From contig DAORPQ010000036.1 in NCBI GenBank assembly GCA_035442025.1, forward strand, positions 1 to 29,165: a DNA stretch of 29,165 nucleotides, read 5' to 3'. Below, piece by piece: positions 7,808-19,751 of this stretch; positions within the stretch are counted from its first letter, which is position 1, and each line of letters begins with the position of its first letter. The translations under genes were made by a program, and so were the position numbers. This stretch comes from Competibacter_A sp003527885. Its GTDB lineage: Bacteria; Pseudomonadota; Gammaproteobacteria; Competibacterales; Competibacteraceae. The notes beneath the pieces are model-generated. The model saw nothing but the letters and a program-made list of their open reading frames with translations. It was not told the origin of the DNA and ran no database searches.

Positions 7808-10345
7808 ATGGCTACCGAAAAGGGTTTGGTCGCCGCCCCGTCCCCGCGATGGCCGGCGCTGCTGCGGATGGCGCTGCGGGCGCTGCGCCGCGACTGGCGG
7901 GCGGGCGAATTGCGGGTGCTGGCGGTCGCGCTGTTGATCGCGGTGGCCAGCGTCGCCGCCGTCGGTTTCTTCGCCGACCGCATCCAGCAGGCGATGGAGC
8001 ACAAGGCCAGCGAACTGCTGGGCGCCGATCTCGCGGTATCGTCCTCGAACCCCTTGCAGCCGACCCTGGCGGAAACGGCGCGCCAGCAGGGCTTGGCGGT
8101 GGCCGACATTCTCAATTTCCGCAGCGTGGTCGTTTCCGGCGATCTCACCCAGTTGGCCGAAGTCAAGGCGGTCGGTCCCGGCTATCCGCTGCGCGGCGCG
8201 TTGCAAGTCAGCGACCAACCGTTCGGACCCGCCCGCAGCGTGACCGGTATTCCCGAACCCGGTCAGGTCTGGCTGGACGAGCGCCTGCTACAGACGCTCG
8301 GTTTGCAGGTCGGGGGTTCGGTCAACCTCGGCTCCCGCGGCTTTCGGATCGGACAGGTGCTGGCCTACGAGCCGGATCGGGCCGGCGATCTGTTCAGCCT
8401 CGCCCCGCGCTTGCTGGTGAATCTGGCCGATATCCCCTCGACCGGCTTGATCCAGCGCGGCAGTCGGGTCGAGTACCGGCTGCTGCTGGCCGGGGAGCCG
8501 GCGGCCTTGCAGGCTTTTAGAACCTGGGCTGGACCCGTATTGAAAACGGGCGAAAAACTGCAAGGCGTGCGGGATGCCCGCGCCGAGCTGCGGGTCGCCT
8601 TGGAGCGGGCGCAACGCTTTCTGAATCTGGCGGCGCTGGTCAGCGTGATTTTGGCCGGGGTGGGGGTGGCCATCGCCGCCCGGCGCTTCGCCGCCCGCCA
8701 TTGGGATAGCGTCGCCATTCTGCGCTGCGTCGGCGCAACCCAGCCTTTAGTCACCCGGCTGTTCGTGCTCGAACTGCTGCTGCTGGCGGCCGCCGCCGGC
8801 GCGGCGGGTTCGGTGGTCGGTTATATCGCGCAATATGGGTTGAGTGGGGTGCTCGGCCCACTGGTCAGCCGGGCCGAATTGCCCTCGCCGTCTTGGCGGC
8901 CACTGCTGCCGGCCTCGCTGACGGGCTTGATCACCTTGCTCGGTTTCGGCTTACCGCCGTTGCTGCGACTGCGGGAAGTGCCGCCGTTACGGGTGCTGCG
9001 GCGCGATCTCGGCCCGGTCGACCCGCGCTTGCTGGCGTTGTACGGTCCCGCCGCGCTGGCGAGCGTTGCCTTGCTGGCCTGGCAGGCGGGCGAATGGCGG
9101 CTGGCGCTGTACGTCTGCGCCGGGGTGGCCGGAACGGTCATCGTACTGTCGCTGGCGGCCTGGGGCTTGGTGAAGGCGCTGAATCTGTTGCGCGGCCGGG
9201 TCGGGGTGGCGTGGCGGTTCGGCTTGGCCAACATCGCCCGGCGCGGTCCCGGTAGCGCGGCGCAGGTGGTGGCGCTGGGTTTGGGCTTGATGGCGTTGCT
9301 GGTGCTGACCCTGGTGCGCACCGATTTGCTGGCCAGTTGGCGCTCCAGCCTGCCGGCCGATGCACCCAATCATTTTTTGGTCAACATCCAGCCCGGCGAG
9401 GTCACGGCGGTCGGGGATTTTCTGCGCCAACGGGGCTTGAATGGCATCGAGCTGTTTCCGATGGTGCGCGGTCGCTTGAACGCCATCAACGGTCGCGCGG
9501 TGGGACCGGACGATTACGACAACCCGCGCGCCAAGGGGTTGGTAGAACGGGAATTCAACCTGTCCTGGACCGAACGCTGGCAGGCGGATAACCGCATTGT
9601 CGCCGGCCGCTGGTGGACTGCCGCGGAGCGGGGTCAGGGCCTTGCCTCGGTGGAGCAGGGTTTGGCGCAGACTTTGGGCATCGCGCTGGGGGACACTTTG
9701 CGATTTCAAGTGGCCGGGCAGAGCTTGGACGCCAAGGTGGCGAGCCTGCGCAGCGTCGAATGGGATTCGTTCCGGGTGAATTTCTTCGTGCTGTTCCCGC
9801 CCGGCCTGCTGGACGCTTATCCGGCGACTTGGATCACCAGCTTTCATTTGCCTAAGGACCAGAAACCGCTGCTGGCGGAGTTGGTCCGCCACTATCCATC
9901 GGTGACGGTCATCGATGTGGACGCCCTGATGGGAAAGGTCCGCGAGATCATGGATCGGGTGATCGTCGCCGTCGAATACGTGTTTTTGTTCACTTTGGCA
10001 GCCGGGCTGGTAGTGCTGTACGCGGCGATTCAAGCCACCCAGGACGAGCGGCGGTTCGAGAGCGCCGTGCTGCGCACCTTGGGCGCGCGTCAGGCGGTGG
10101 TGCGGGAAAGCCTGCTGGCCGAGTTCGCCACGTTGGGGTTGTTGGCTGGGGTGTTGGCCGCCGCCGCCGCGACTGTGGTGAGCTTCGTGCTCGCCGTGCA
10201 GGTGTTCGATTTTCCCTATCGCTGGAATCCGTGGGTCTGGCTGTTAGGTGCGGGTGCCGGCGTGGTGGGCGTCGGGCTGGCCGGGTTGTTCGGCGCGCGT
10301 TCGGCCTTGAATCAGCCGCCTTGGCGAGCGTTGCGGGAATTGTAA
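7808..10345 (+). CDS. ybbP: FtsX-like ABC transporter permease (YbbP)
   Basis: 845 residues, the usual size of YbbP. A single N-terminal membrane helix (around residues 33-53, VLAVALLIAVASVAAVGFFA) is followed by a large periplasmic MacB-like domain. A central block of several helices follows, then a second extracytoplasmic domain, and finally a C-terminal FtsX bundle (helices around 715-740, 765-790 and 810-830, before the final ARSALNQPPWRALREL). This double-FtsX layout is typical of the YbbP type. It starts 3 bp after the ybbA stop and almost certainly forms a complex with it in the inner membrane. The gene ends convergently with the MFS gene; a hairpin lies between them. Confidence 0.9.
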   Translation: MATEKGLVAAPSPRWPALLRMALRALRRDWRAGELRVLAVALLIAVASVAAVGFFADRIQQAMEHKASELLGADLAVSSSNPLQPTLAETARQQGLAVADILNFRSVVVSGDLTQLAEVKAVGPGYPLRGALQVSDQPFGPARSVTGIPEPGQVWLDERLLQTLGLQVGGSVNLGSRGFRIGQVLAYEPDRAGDLFSLAPRLLVNLADIPSTGLIQRGSRVEYRLLLAGEPAALQAFRTWAGPVLKTGEKLQGVRDARAELRVALERAQRFLNLAALVSVILAGVGVAIAARRFAARHWDSVAILRCVGATQPLVTRLFVLELLLLAAAAGAAGSVVGYIAQYGLSGVLGPLVSRAELPSPSWRPLLPASLTGLITLLGFGLPPLLRLREVPPLRVLRRDLGPVDPRLLALYGPAALASVALLAWQAGEWRLALYVCAGVAGTVIVLSLAAWGLVKALNLLRGRVGVAWRFGLANIARRGPGSAAQVVALGLGLMALLVLTLVRTDLLASWRSSLPADAPNHFLVNIQPGEVTAVGDFLRQRGLNGIELFPMVRGRLNAINGRAVGPDDYDNPRAKGLVEREFNLSWTERWQADNRIVAGRWWTAAERGQGLASVEQGLAQTLGIALGDTLRFQVAGQSLDAKVASLRSVEWDSFRVNFFVLFPPGLLDAYPATWITSFHLPKDQKPLLAELVRHYPSVTVIDVDALMGKVREIMDRVIVAVEYVFLFTLAAGLVVLYAAIQATQDERRFESAVLRTLGARQAVVRESLLAEFATLGLLAGVLAAAAATVVSFVLAVQVFDFPYRWNPWVWLLGAGAGVVGVGLAGLFGARSALNQPPWRALREL

Positions 10346-10360
10346 GCGCCGAATCAAAAC

Positions 10361-10393
10361 AAAAACGCCTCCCCGCGAAGGCTGGGGAGGCGT
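10361..10393 (-). terminator. Intrinsic terminator after the MFS gene (end of the glycine operon)
   Basis: A perfect 10-bp stem (ACGCCTCCCC / GGGGAGGCGT, 10365-10374 and 10384-10393) with a 9-nt loop. On the minus strand the hairpin is followed directly by a run of T (complement of 10361-10365) and then a second T-rich stretch, so it works best for reverse-strand transcripts. It lies 41 bp past the MFS stop. On the plus strand there is no T tract, although the stem may still slow transcripts from ybbP. Confidence 0.8.
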
Positions 10394-10433
10394 TGGGTAT
10401 TCCGTCAAGACAGCAATACAAAGCGCAGGTGGC

Positions 10434-11837
10434 CTATTTCTTTCCGGGCACCAGCACGAAAGCGGCCAGGGCCGCCAGCAGCGTCGCGACGACGCCGGAG
10501 CCGATGCTGTACATGGCGGCCGCGTGCAAGTTGCCTTGCGTGCTCGCCGCCACGGCCCCGTAGATGGCCAGATGGACGGCGATGCCGAACGCGCCGCCGA
10601 GCGAGCTGGCCATCTTGAAGATGCCGCCGGCCACGCCGGCCTTGTCCGGTGGCGCCGCGTTGATCGCCGCGCCGGTCGCCGGCGTGGCGAACATGCCGAG
10701 GCCGACGCCTTGGGCGGCCAAGCCGACGAACACCAAGATGAAGTAGAGCGTATTGTCGGTGATGGAAGTCATGGATAGCAGGAGCACCATGACCAAGAAG
10801 CAGAGGGCGCCCAGCACCATCGGCAGGCGCGGCCCGGTGCGCAGGCTGATCTTTTCGCCCACCCGGATCATGGTGACCACGGTAACGGCATAACCCAGAG
10901 TCAGCAGCGCCGCTCCCATCGGCGTCAGGCCGCGCCCTTTCTGGAGGTAGGTTTGAATCACGAACAGAATGCCGATCAGCGAGTTGATGAACAGGTTGGC
11001 CACCACCGCGCCAGTGAATATCTTGCTCTTGAACATCCGCAGATCCGCGATGGGCGATCGGTGCCGCAGCTCGTTGGGAACGAACAGCGCCATCGCTGCT
11101 ACGAAGAAGGCGAGCGCGCCCACGGTGGTCGGATTGGTCCATCCCCAAGCATTACCTTTGGAGACGAACAGATTGAGGGCCAGGAAGCCGACGATCAACG
11201 CCGCGAAGCCCAGGGTATCGAATCGCTCGTCCGGGTTGCTGGCCGCTTTCCGCTCCGGCGCCCCGCGCAGCAGCCAGAAGGCGACGAAGATACAGGGGAC
11301 GGCCAGCAGGAAAGCCCAGCGCCAGCCGATATAGGTGGCGACCAGCCCGCCGAACAGGCTGGACACGCTGGCGGCGCCGAAGGTGGACATCGACCAGAGG
11401 CTGATGGCGCGGGGGCGGTCGGCGTCGTTGTAGTAAACCCTGACCAGCGCCAGGGTGGCGGGCATGATGATGGACGAGGCGAGTCCCTGAAAAAACCGGC
11501 CCGCGATCAGCATCGGCATGTTGGGGGCCAAACCGGCCAGCAACATGCCGATCAGTCCGATGCCCAAACCGATGCGCGTCAGCAGCACGCGCCCGTAGCG
11601 ATCCGCCAGCCCGCCGGCCGGGACGATGCAGATGCCCGCCACCAGCCCCGCCATGCTGGAGGCCAAACCCAGGTTCGGGTCGGTGGACGGTACGCCCATG
11701 GTCGCGGCGATGCTCGGCAGCAGCGCGCCCATCGACATGGCGAACAGCCAGTAGAGAGATACGCCGATGCACATGCCTAAAAGCACGCTGCCGGGACAGC
11801 GGTACTCGTCGGAAGTTGCTACAGTGCTGGTTGACAT
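10434..11837 (-). CDS. MFS transporter, DHA2-like (14 predicted TM segments)
   Basis: 467 residues with about 14 hydrophobic segments by eye. MFS motif A appears as GGLADRYGR after segment 2, and segment 4 carries the R-x-x-Q-G-x-x-x-S motif seen in drug/proton antiporters of the DHA2 (EmrB/QacA) group. It is last in the glycine/C1 gene block, 93 bp after gcvT, with a strong AAGGAG ribosome binding site before the ATG at 11835-11837, and is closed by the terminator at 10361-10393. Substrate cannot be told from sequence. The context suggests export or uptake of a molecule tied to glycine, serine or N-acylglycine metabolism, but a general efflux pump is possible. Confidence 0.82.
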   Translation of the reverse strand: MSTSTVATSDEYRCPGSVLLGMCIGVSLYWLFAMSMGALLPSIAATMGVPSTDPNLGLASSMAGLVAGICIVPAGGLADRYGRVLLTRIGLGIGLIGMLLAGLAPNMPMLIAGRFFQGLASSIIMPATLALVRVYYNDADRPRAISLWSMSTFGAASVSSLFGGLVATYIGWRWAFLLAVPCIFVAFWLLRGAPERKAASNPDERFDTLGFAALIVGFLALNLFVSKGNAWGWTNPTTVGALAFFVAAMALFVPNELRHRSPIADLRMFKSKIFTGAVVANLFINSLIGILFVIQTYLQKGRGLTPMGAALLTLGYAVTVVTMIRVGEKISLRTGPRLPMVLGALCFLVMVLLLSMTSITDNTLYFILVFVGLAAQGVGLGMFATPATGAAINAAPPDKAGVAGGIFKMASSLGGAFGIAVHLAIYGAVAASTQGNLHAAAMYSIGSGVVATLLAALAAFVLVPGKK

Positions 11838-11930
11838 GAGGTTTTCTCCTTTCTATTCGTTGTCATCAGCGAGAAAAACCGGGCTTTCCTACAGGGTCAG
11901 TGGTTGGCGGGTTCTTGGCCGGTCAGCGCA

Positions 11931-13055
11931 TCAACCCCGGTAATAACGCTGCGGTACAAACGGCGTCTTGGCGACTTCGACCGGCACCGGCTTGTCGCGC
12001 ACCATGGCGTCGAGCGCGGTGCCGATCTTGGCCAGCGCGGTTTCGACATAGCCCATCGCCACCGGACCGCCCAGGGTTGGACCAAAGCCGCCGCTGGTTA
12101 TCTTGCCGACCCTACGGCCACTGCTGTCCATCAGCTCGGCGCCGTCGCGCACCGGCATCTTGCCCTTGGGCAGCAAGCCGACGCGCTTTCGCGCGACACC
12201 GTTGGCGATCTGCCCCAGGATGATTTCGGCGCCAGGATAGCCACCGGGCCGAGAGCCATCGCGGCGGCGCGGCTTGGACAGCGCCCACAGCAGACTGCCT
12301 TCGACCGGGGTAGTGGTGGTGTCGATGTCGTGACCGTATAGGCATAGTCCGGCCTCCAAACGCAGCGAATCGCGCGCACCCAAACCAATCGGCGCGACTT
12401 CCGGTTGTGCGAGCAACAGACGGGCGAGTTCCTCGGTTTTCTCGGCGGGCACCGAAATCTCGTAGCCATCCTCGCCGGTGTAGCCGGAACGGCTGATAAA
12501 ACACGGCACGCCGACCAGCTTGACCTGACCGTGATCCATGAACAGCATCTTGCCGGTTTCGGGGGCCAGCCGCGCCATCACCGCCGCCGCCGCTGGACCC
12601 TGAATCGCCAGCAGCCCGCGGTCGGCCAGCTCCTCCACGTTGCAGCGGTCGGACAGGTGCGCCTTCATGTGGGCGATATCCTGCTGTTTGCAGGCGGCGT
12701 TGACCACCACGAACAAGGAATCATCGCCGCTGTTGGCGACCATCAGGTCATCGAGGATGCCGCCTTGCTCGTTGGTGAACAGGGCGTAACGCTGGTTGCC
12801 GGCGGGCAGGTCGACGACATCGACCGGAACCAGCGTCTCCAGCGCCGCCGCCGCGCCCGCGCCGGACAGGCGCACCTGACCCATGTGCGACACGTCAAAC
12901 AGGCCGGCCCGGGTGCGGGTGTGGTTGTGCTCCTTGATAATGCCGGAGGGGTACTGCACCGGCATTTCGTAACCGGCGAAGGGTACGATCTTGGCGCCGA
13001 GTTCGACGTGCAGGTTGTACAGCGGAGTCCGTGAGAGAGAGTCGTTTGTGCTCAT
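11931..13055 (-). CDS. gcvT: Glycine cleavage system T protein (aminomethyltransferase)
   Basis: 374 residues from the ATG at 13053-13055, giving the conserved opening L-Y-N-L-H-V-E-L-G-A-K-I-V-P-F-A-G-Y-E-M-P; the frame extends 16 codons further upstream without support. GcvT takes the aminomethyl group from lipoyl-GcvH, releases NH3 and makes 5,10-methylene-THF. Typical motifs include FDVSHMGQ, the ligand-binding YTGEDGYEI, and GLGARDSLRLEAGLCLYGHD. It lies 41 bp after sdaA. Its place at the far end of the set, separated from gcvH and gcvP by glyA and sdaA, matches the P. aeruginosa gcvH2-gcvP2-glyA2-sdaA-gcvT2 order. Confidence 0.95.
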   Translation of the reverse strand: MSTNDSLSRTPLYNLHVELGAKIVPFAGYEMPVQYPSGIIKEHNHTRTRAGLFDVSHMGQVRLSGAGAAAALETLVPVDVVDLPAGNQRYALFTNEQGGILDDLMVANSGDDSLFVVVNAACKQQDIAHMKAHLSDRCNVEELADRGLLAIQGPAAAAVMARLAPETGKMLFMDHGQVKLVGVPCFISRSGYTGEDGYEISVPAEKTEELARLLLAQPEVAPIGLGARDSLRLEAGLCLYGHDIDTTTTPVEGSLLWALSKPRRRDGSRPGGYPGAEIILGQIANGVARKRVGLLPKGKMPVRDGAELMDSSGRRVGKITSGGFGPTLGGPVAMGYVETALAKIGTALDAMVRDKPVPVEVAKTPFVPQRYYRG

Positions 13056-13096
13056 GATCGTGGTCCAAGATAAGTGGAGTCCGGTCCCGCGCCGCG

Positions 13097-14476
13097 CTAG
13101 CACTCGATGATGTTGACGGCGAGGCCGCCGCGGGCGGTTTCTTTGTATTTGGTCTTCATGTCTGCGCCGGTCTCGCGCATGGTCTTGATCACCTTGTCGA
13201 GCGACACGAAATGCTTGCCGTCGCCGCGCAGCGCCATCCGGGCGGCATTGATCGCCTTGATCGACCCCATGGCGTTGCGCTCGATGCAGGGTACCTGCAC
13301 TAGGCCGCCGACCGGATCACAGGTCAGACCGAGATTGTGCTCCATACCGATTTCGGCGGCGTTTTCGACCTGTTGCACGGTGCCGCCCAGCACTTCGGCC
13401 AGCGCGCCCGCCGCCATCGAGCAGGCCACGCCGACTTCGCCCTGGCAGCCCACCTCCGCGCCGGAGATCGAAGCGTTTTCCTTGTAGAGAATGCCGATGG
13501 CGGCGGCGGTGAGCAGGAAACGCCCCACGCCGTCGTCGCTGGCGTTCCAGACGAAGCGGGTGTAGTAGTGCAGCACGGCCGGAACGATGCCGGCGGCGCC
13601 GTTGGTCGGGGCCGTGACCACCCGCCCGCCGGTGGCGTTTTGTTCGTTCACCGCCAGCGCGTACAGGTTGACCCAATCCATGACCGTCAACGGATCGCGC
13701 AGGTTGGCCTCGGGCCGGCTCACCAGCGCGCGGTACAGGTCGGCGGCCCGGCGGCGCACCTTGAGGCCGCCCGGCATGATGCCCTGCTTGCTGATGCCGG
13801 CGCGCACGCACTCCTGCATCACGTTCCAGATTTTCAGCAGGCCCGCGCGCGTCTCGGCCTCCGGCCGCCAGCTTTTTTCGTTCTCCAACATCAGTTGGCT
13901 GATGGAAATCCGGTTTTCCTCGCACAGCCGCATCAGGTCGGCGCTGGTCTTGAAGGGATAGGCCAGGAGCGTTTGGTCTTCCACGATGCGGTCGGCCCCG
14001 GCCGCCTCTTCGTTGACCACGAAACCGCCGCCCACCGAGTAATAGACCTTGTTGCTCAGCGTGCCGCCATCGGCGTCAAACGCGGTGAAGCGCATTCCGT
14101 TGGGGTGGAACGGCAGCGACTCCCGCCGGTGCATGACCAGGTGTTCCTTTTCCCGGAACTCGATGTCGTGCACCCCCAGCAGTTTGAGGCGACGGGCGTC
14201 GCGCACCGCTTTCAGCCGGGCGTCCACCGACTCGGTGTCCACGGTGTCCGGCGCGTCGCCTTCCAGACCGAGCAGCACGGCTTTGTCCGAGCCGTGCCCC
14301 TTGCCGGTCGCGCCGAGCGAGCCGTAGAGATCGGCCTTGACCGCATGAACCCGTTCCAGCAGCCCCACCCGCTTCAGTCCGGTGGCGAATTCCAGGGCGG
14401 CCCGCATCGGACCAACCGTGTGCGAGCTGGATGGCCCGATACCGATTTTGAACAGATCGAAAACACTCAGTGCCAT
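13097..14476 (-). CDS. sdaA: L-serine dehydratase (L-serine ammonia-lyase), iron-sulfur type
   Basis: 459 residues from the ATG at 14474-14476 (opening M-A-L-S-V-F-D-L-F-K-I-G-I-G-P-S-S-S-H-T, the family N-terminus); the frame continues 52 codons upstream into the spacer and is not used. The enzyme deaminates L-serine to pyruvate with a [4Fe-4S] cluster. Cluster cysteines are at 344, 386 and 397, and the protein ends in Cys459, matching the 'tail-in-mouth' C-terminal cysteine described for the Legionella enzyme, where it occupies the fourth iron. An N-terminal beta domain and the alpha catalytic domain are fused in one chain, as in type 2 enzymes. Placed between glyA and gcvT it drains serine made from glycine into pyruvate. 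Confidence 0.95.
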   Translation of the reverse strand: MALSVFDLFKIGIGPSSSHTVGPMRAALEFATGLKRVGLLERVHAVKADLYGSLGATGKGHGSDKAVLLGLEGDAPDTVDTESVDARLKAVRDARRLKLLGVHDIEFREKEHLVMHRRESLPFHPNGMRFTAFDADGGTLSNKVYYSVGGGFVVNEEAAGADRIVEDQTLLAYPFKTSADLMRLCEENRISISQLMLENEKSWRPEAETRAGLLKIWNVMQECVRAGISKQGIMPGGLKVRRRAADLYRALVSRPEANLRDPLTVMDWVNLYALAVNEQNATGGRVVTAPTNGAAGIVPAVLHYYTRFVWNASDDGVGRFLLTAAAIGILYKENASISGAEVGCQGEVGVACSMAAGALAEVLGGTVQQVENAAEIGMEHNLGLTCDPVGGLVQVPCIERNAMGSIKAINAARMALRGDGKHFVSLDKVIKTMRETGADMKTKYKETARGGLAVNIIEC

Positions 14477-14528
14477 GACGTCGCTCCGCGGTGCTCGCGT
14501 TCGGTGCGTCTTGTTGCCAGGGGGAATT

Positions 14529-14557
14529 CTCGCCGTCGCGCTGGAGGCAACGGCGAG
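14529..14557 (-). other. Hairpin in the glyA-sdaA spacer
   Basis: An 8-bp perfect stem (CTCGCCGT / ACGGCGAG) with a 13-nt loop sits in the 94-bp spacer between glyA and sdaA. There is no T tract after it in the direction of transcription, so it does not look like a strong terminator. It could stabilise or process the mRNA, or slightly reduce expression of sdaA and gcvT. Confidence 0.4.
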
Positions 14558-14570
14558 CGTTGCTTTCCCG

Positions 14571-15827
14571 CTATTTCCCGTAGACCGGGAAACGCGCGCA
14601 CAACCCGGCGGCTTGCGCCTTGACCCGCTCAATCACGGCCGGGTTTTTGATGTCGTCGAGGATGTCGCAGATCCAGTTGGCGATAGACTCCATCTCGGCT
14701 TCCTTGAAGCCGCGCGTGGTCGCGGCGGGCGTACCGATGCGGATGCCGCTGGTCACGAACGGCGATTGCGGGTCGTTGGGCACCGAGTTCTTGTTGACCG
14801 TGATGCCGGCCGCTCCCAGCGCGGCATCGGCGGCCTTGCCGGTCAGACCCTTGTCGATGAGGCTGAGCAGGAATAAATGGTCTTCGGTGCCGTTGGAGAC
14901 GACCTGGTAGCCGCGCTGTTGGAACACCGCCGCCATCGCCTTGGCGTTCTTGACCACCTGCTGCTGGTAGGTCTTGAATTCCGGTTGCAGCGCCTCCTTT
15001 AAGGCCACCGCCTTGGCGGCGATAACGTGCATCAGCGGGCCGCCTTGGATACCGGGAAAGACCATCGAATTAAACTTCTTCTCCAGATCGGGATTCGAGC
15101 GACACAGGATCAAACCGCCGCGCGGGCCGCGCAGGGTTTTGTGGGTGGTGGTGGTGACCACATCGGCGATCGGCACCGGGTTCGGGTACAGGCCCGCCGC
15201 GACCAGCCCGGCCACATGGGCCATATCGACGAAGAAATACGCCCCGACCTTATCGGCGATGGCCCGGAAGCGCGCCCAGTCGATGATCAGCGAATAGGCC
15301 GAAAAACCGGCCACGACCATCTTGGGCCGATGCTCCAGCGCCAGCGCTTCAACTTCCTCGTAGTCGATCTCGCCGGTGTCGGGCTTGATGCCGTACTGCA
15401 CGGCGTTGTAGGTCTTGCCGGAGAAATTGACCTTGGCGCCGTGGGTGAGGTGGCCGCCGTGGGCCAGGCTCATGCCGAGCACGGTCTCGTGCGGCTGGAG
15501 CAGGGCCATGTAGACCGCGCCGTTGGCCTGCGAGCCGGAATGCGGTTGGACGTTGGCGTAATCCGCCCCGAACAACTGCTTGGCGCGGTCGATGGCCAAC
15601 TGCTCGGCGACATCGATATGCTCGCAACCGCCGTAGTAGCGCTTGCCGGGGTAACCCTCGGCGTATTTGTTGGTGAGTACCGAGCCTTGCGCTTCGAGCA
15701 CGCGCGGGCTGGCGTAGTTTTCCGAGGCAATCAGTTCGATGTGATCCTCTTGCCGCTGCTTCTCGGCTTCGATGGCGGCGAAAAGTTCGTCGTCGAAACC
15801 TTGGATTTTCATGTCGTTGCCAAACAT
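14571..15827 (-). CDS. glyA: Serine hydroxymethyltransferase
   Basis: 418 residues, normal bacterial length (E. coli 417). GlyA is a cytosolic PLP enzyme that interconverts glycine plus methylene-THF with serine plus THF. The PLP lysine is K230 in the motif T-T-T-T-H-K-T-L-R-G-P-R-G-G. Other conserved blocks are ELIASENYAS (31-40), NKYAEGYPGKRYYGG and NVQPHSGSQAN. The ATG at 15827 has an AGAGG ribosome binding site 7 bp upstream; an ATG five codons inside is less likely. Within this block the enzyme uses methylene-THF from the glycine cleavage system to turn a second glycine into serine for SdaA. A second glyA for biosynthesis may exist elsewhere in the genome. Confidence 0.97.
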   Translation of the reverse strand: MFGNDMKIQGFDDELFAAIEAEKQRQEDHIELIASENYASPRVLEAQGSVLTNKYAEGYPGKRYYGGCEHIDVAEQLAIDRAKQLFGADYANVQPHSGSQANGAVYMALLQPHETVLGMSLAHGGHLTHGAKVNFSGKTYNAVQYGIKPDTGEIDYEEVEALALEHRPKMVVAGFSAYSLIIDWARFRAIADKVGAYFFVDMAHVAGLVAAGLYPNPVPIADVVTTTTHKTLRGPRGGLILCRSNPDLEKKFNSMVFPGIQGGPLMHVIAAKAVALKEALQPEFKTYQQQVVKNAKAMAAVFQQRGYQVVSNGTEDHLFLLSLIDKGLTGKAADAALGAAGITVNKNSVPNDPQSPFVTSGIRIGTPAATTRGFKEAEMESIANWICDILDDIKNPAVIERVKAQAAGLCARFPVYGK

Positions 15828-15858
15828 CGCAAGTCCTCTCGATTCGATGGGTTTCGCG

Positions 15859-16377
15859 TTAGGCCGAAGCGAGGCTGATATCGACCATCAGGTTGTTGGC
15901 CAGATTCTCGATTGCCTGACGCAGTACGGCGTCGGTCAGTCCCTCGGGTATACGCAGAGTGGCGCGCAGCTCGAACATGTCTTCACCCGAGAACGAGCCG
16001 CTGAAAAAAGCGGTCTCCATCTCCTCGATGTTGACCTTCTGCCGCGCCAGGGTATCGGAGATATCGCGCACGATGCCGGGCCGGTCGAGGCCGGTCAGTT
16101 CCAGCTTGAGGGCGCGTCCGCCCGCCGCCGTCTCGCTGCTTCCCTGCTCGATCACCAGCCGCAGGCCCTGTTGTTCCAGTCCCTGCAACGAGGCGATCAG
16201 GGCCTCGGCCTTCGCCTGCGGCACGCTGACCAGCAGCAGTCCGGCGAACTTGCCGCCCAGGCTCGCCATGCGCGAGTCCAGCCAGTTGCCGCCGGCCGCG
16301 GTAATTTTTTGCGAGATCGCGCTCACCAATCCCGGTTTATCCTCACCGATCACGGTCAGGACGATGGAGGTCATCAT
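15859..16377 (-). CDS. gcvR: Glycine cleavage system regulator GcvR-like, tandem ACT domains
   Basis: 172 residues. Two ACT domains are clear: one at about 3-75 (VLTVIGEDKPGLVSAISQKI) and one at about 90-170 (LKLELTGLDRPGIVRDISDTL). This is the GcvR layout. In E. coli GcvR binds glycine and controls the activator GcvA, relieving repression when glycine is present. The start is set at the ATG 16375-16377, which has GAGGAG 7 bp upstream; the next codon is also ATG. The gene sits inside the operon between gcvP and glyA, with 24- and 31-bp spacers, rather than at a separate locus, so its product would be made in proportion to the pathway it may damp. No gcvA-like gene is seen. Its partner here could instead be the TyrR-like regulator, which is an inference. 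Confidence 0.85.
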   Translation of the reverse strand: MMTSIVLTVIGEDKPGLVSAISQKITAAGGNWLDSRMASLGGKFAGLLLVSVPQAKAEALIASLQGLEQQGLRLVIEQGSSETAAGGRALKLELTGLDRPGIVRDISDTLARQKVNIEEMETAFFSGSFSGEDMFELRATLRIPEGLTDAVLRQAIENLANNLMVDISLASA

Positions 16378-16401
16378 GATTCGGCTCCTCAATGAGTGGC
16401 A

Positions 16402-19308
<2,907 letters not shown>

Positions 19309-19344
19309 GACCACCTCTTCGAGTTGTGATGGAGCGGCGAACCG

Positions 19345-19725
19345 TCAATCGAGACCGGCCACGAACGTGTCGTAGGCCGCCTGGTCCATCAGGGCATCCA
19401 ATTGCGCCGGGTCGGCAAGCTTGATCTTGAGAAACCAGCCCGCGCCGAGCGGGTCGCTGTTGGCCTGAGCCGGGTCATCGGCGAGCGAGGCGTTGGTTTC
19501 GATAACGGTTCCGCCGACCGGCATGTGAATCTCGCCGGCGGCCTTGACCGATTCGATGGTCGCCCCTTCGGCGCCTTGGGCCAGTTCCGCGCCGACCTCG
19601 GGCAGGCCGATGAACACCAGGTCGCCGAGCGCGTTTTGGGCGTAGTCGGTGATGCCGATGGTGCCGGTGCCGTCACCTTCGACGCGCAGCCATTCGTGGG
19701 TTTCGGTGAATTTGATCTGGCTCAT
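19345..19725 (-). CDS. gcvH: Glycine cleavage system H protein (lipoyl carrier)
   Basis: 126 residues, the usual GcvH length. It carries the aminomethyl intermediate between GcvP and GcvT on a lipoylated lysine. The lipoylation site is K61 in A-T-I-E-S-V-K-A-A-G-E-I. Other family segments are THEWLRVEGDGTGTIGITDYAQNALGD at the N-terminus and the C-terminal GWFLKIKLADPAQLDALMD. An AGGAG ribosome binding site is placed 9 bp before the ATG. It is the first of the gcv genes in this block and follows a small unknown ORF. Confidence 0.96.
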   Translation of the reverse strand: MSQIKFTETHEWLRVEGDGTGTIGITDYAQNALGDLVFIGLPEVGAELAQGAEGATIESVKAAGEIHMPVGGTVIETNASLADDPAQANSDPLGAGWFLKIKLADPAQLDALMDQAAYDTFVAGLD

Positions 19726-19751
19726 GTTGTGTTGCTCCTGAGTGGTGGGTT

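Noticed and set aside
7100..8218. A 372-codon minus-strand frame across ybbA and the start of ybbP.
   Set aside because: Arg/Gln/His-rich shadow; the plus strand carries complete ABC ATPase motifs and the permease start.
14529..14557. glyA-sdaA spacer hairpin as a transcription terminator.
   Set aside because: No T tract follows on the minus strand, so it is listed only as a hairpin.
13337..14623. A 428-codon plus-strand frame antisense to sdaA.
   Set aside because: Same reason: low-complexity composition and a fully supported iron-sulfur serine dehydratase on the other strand.
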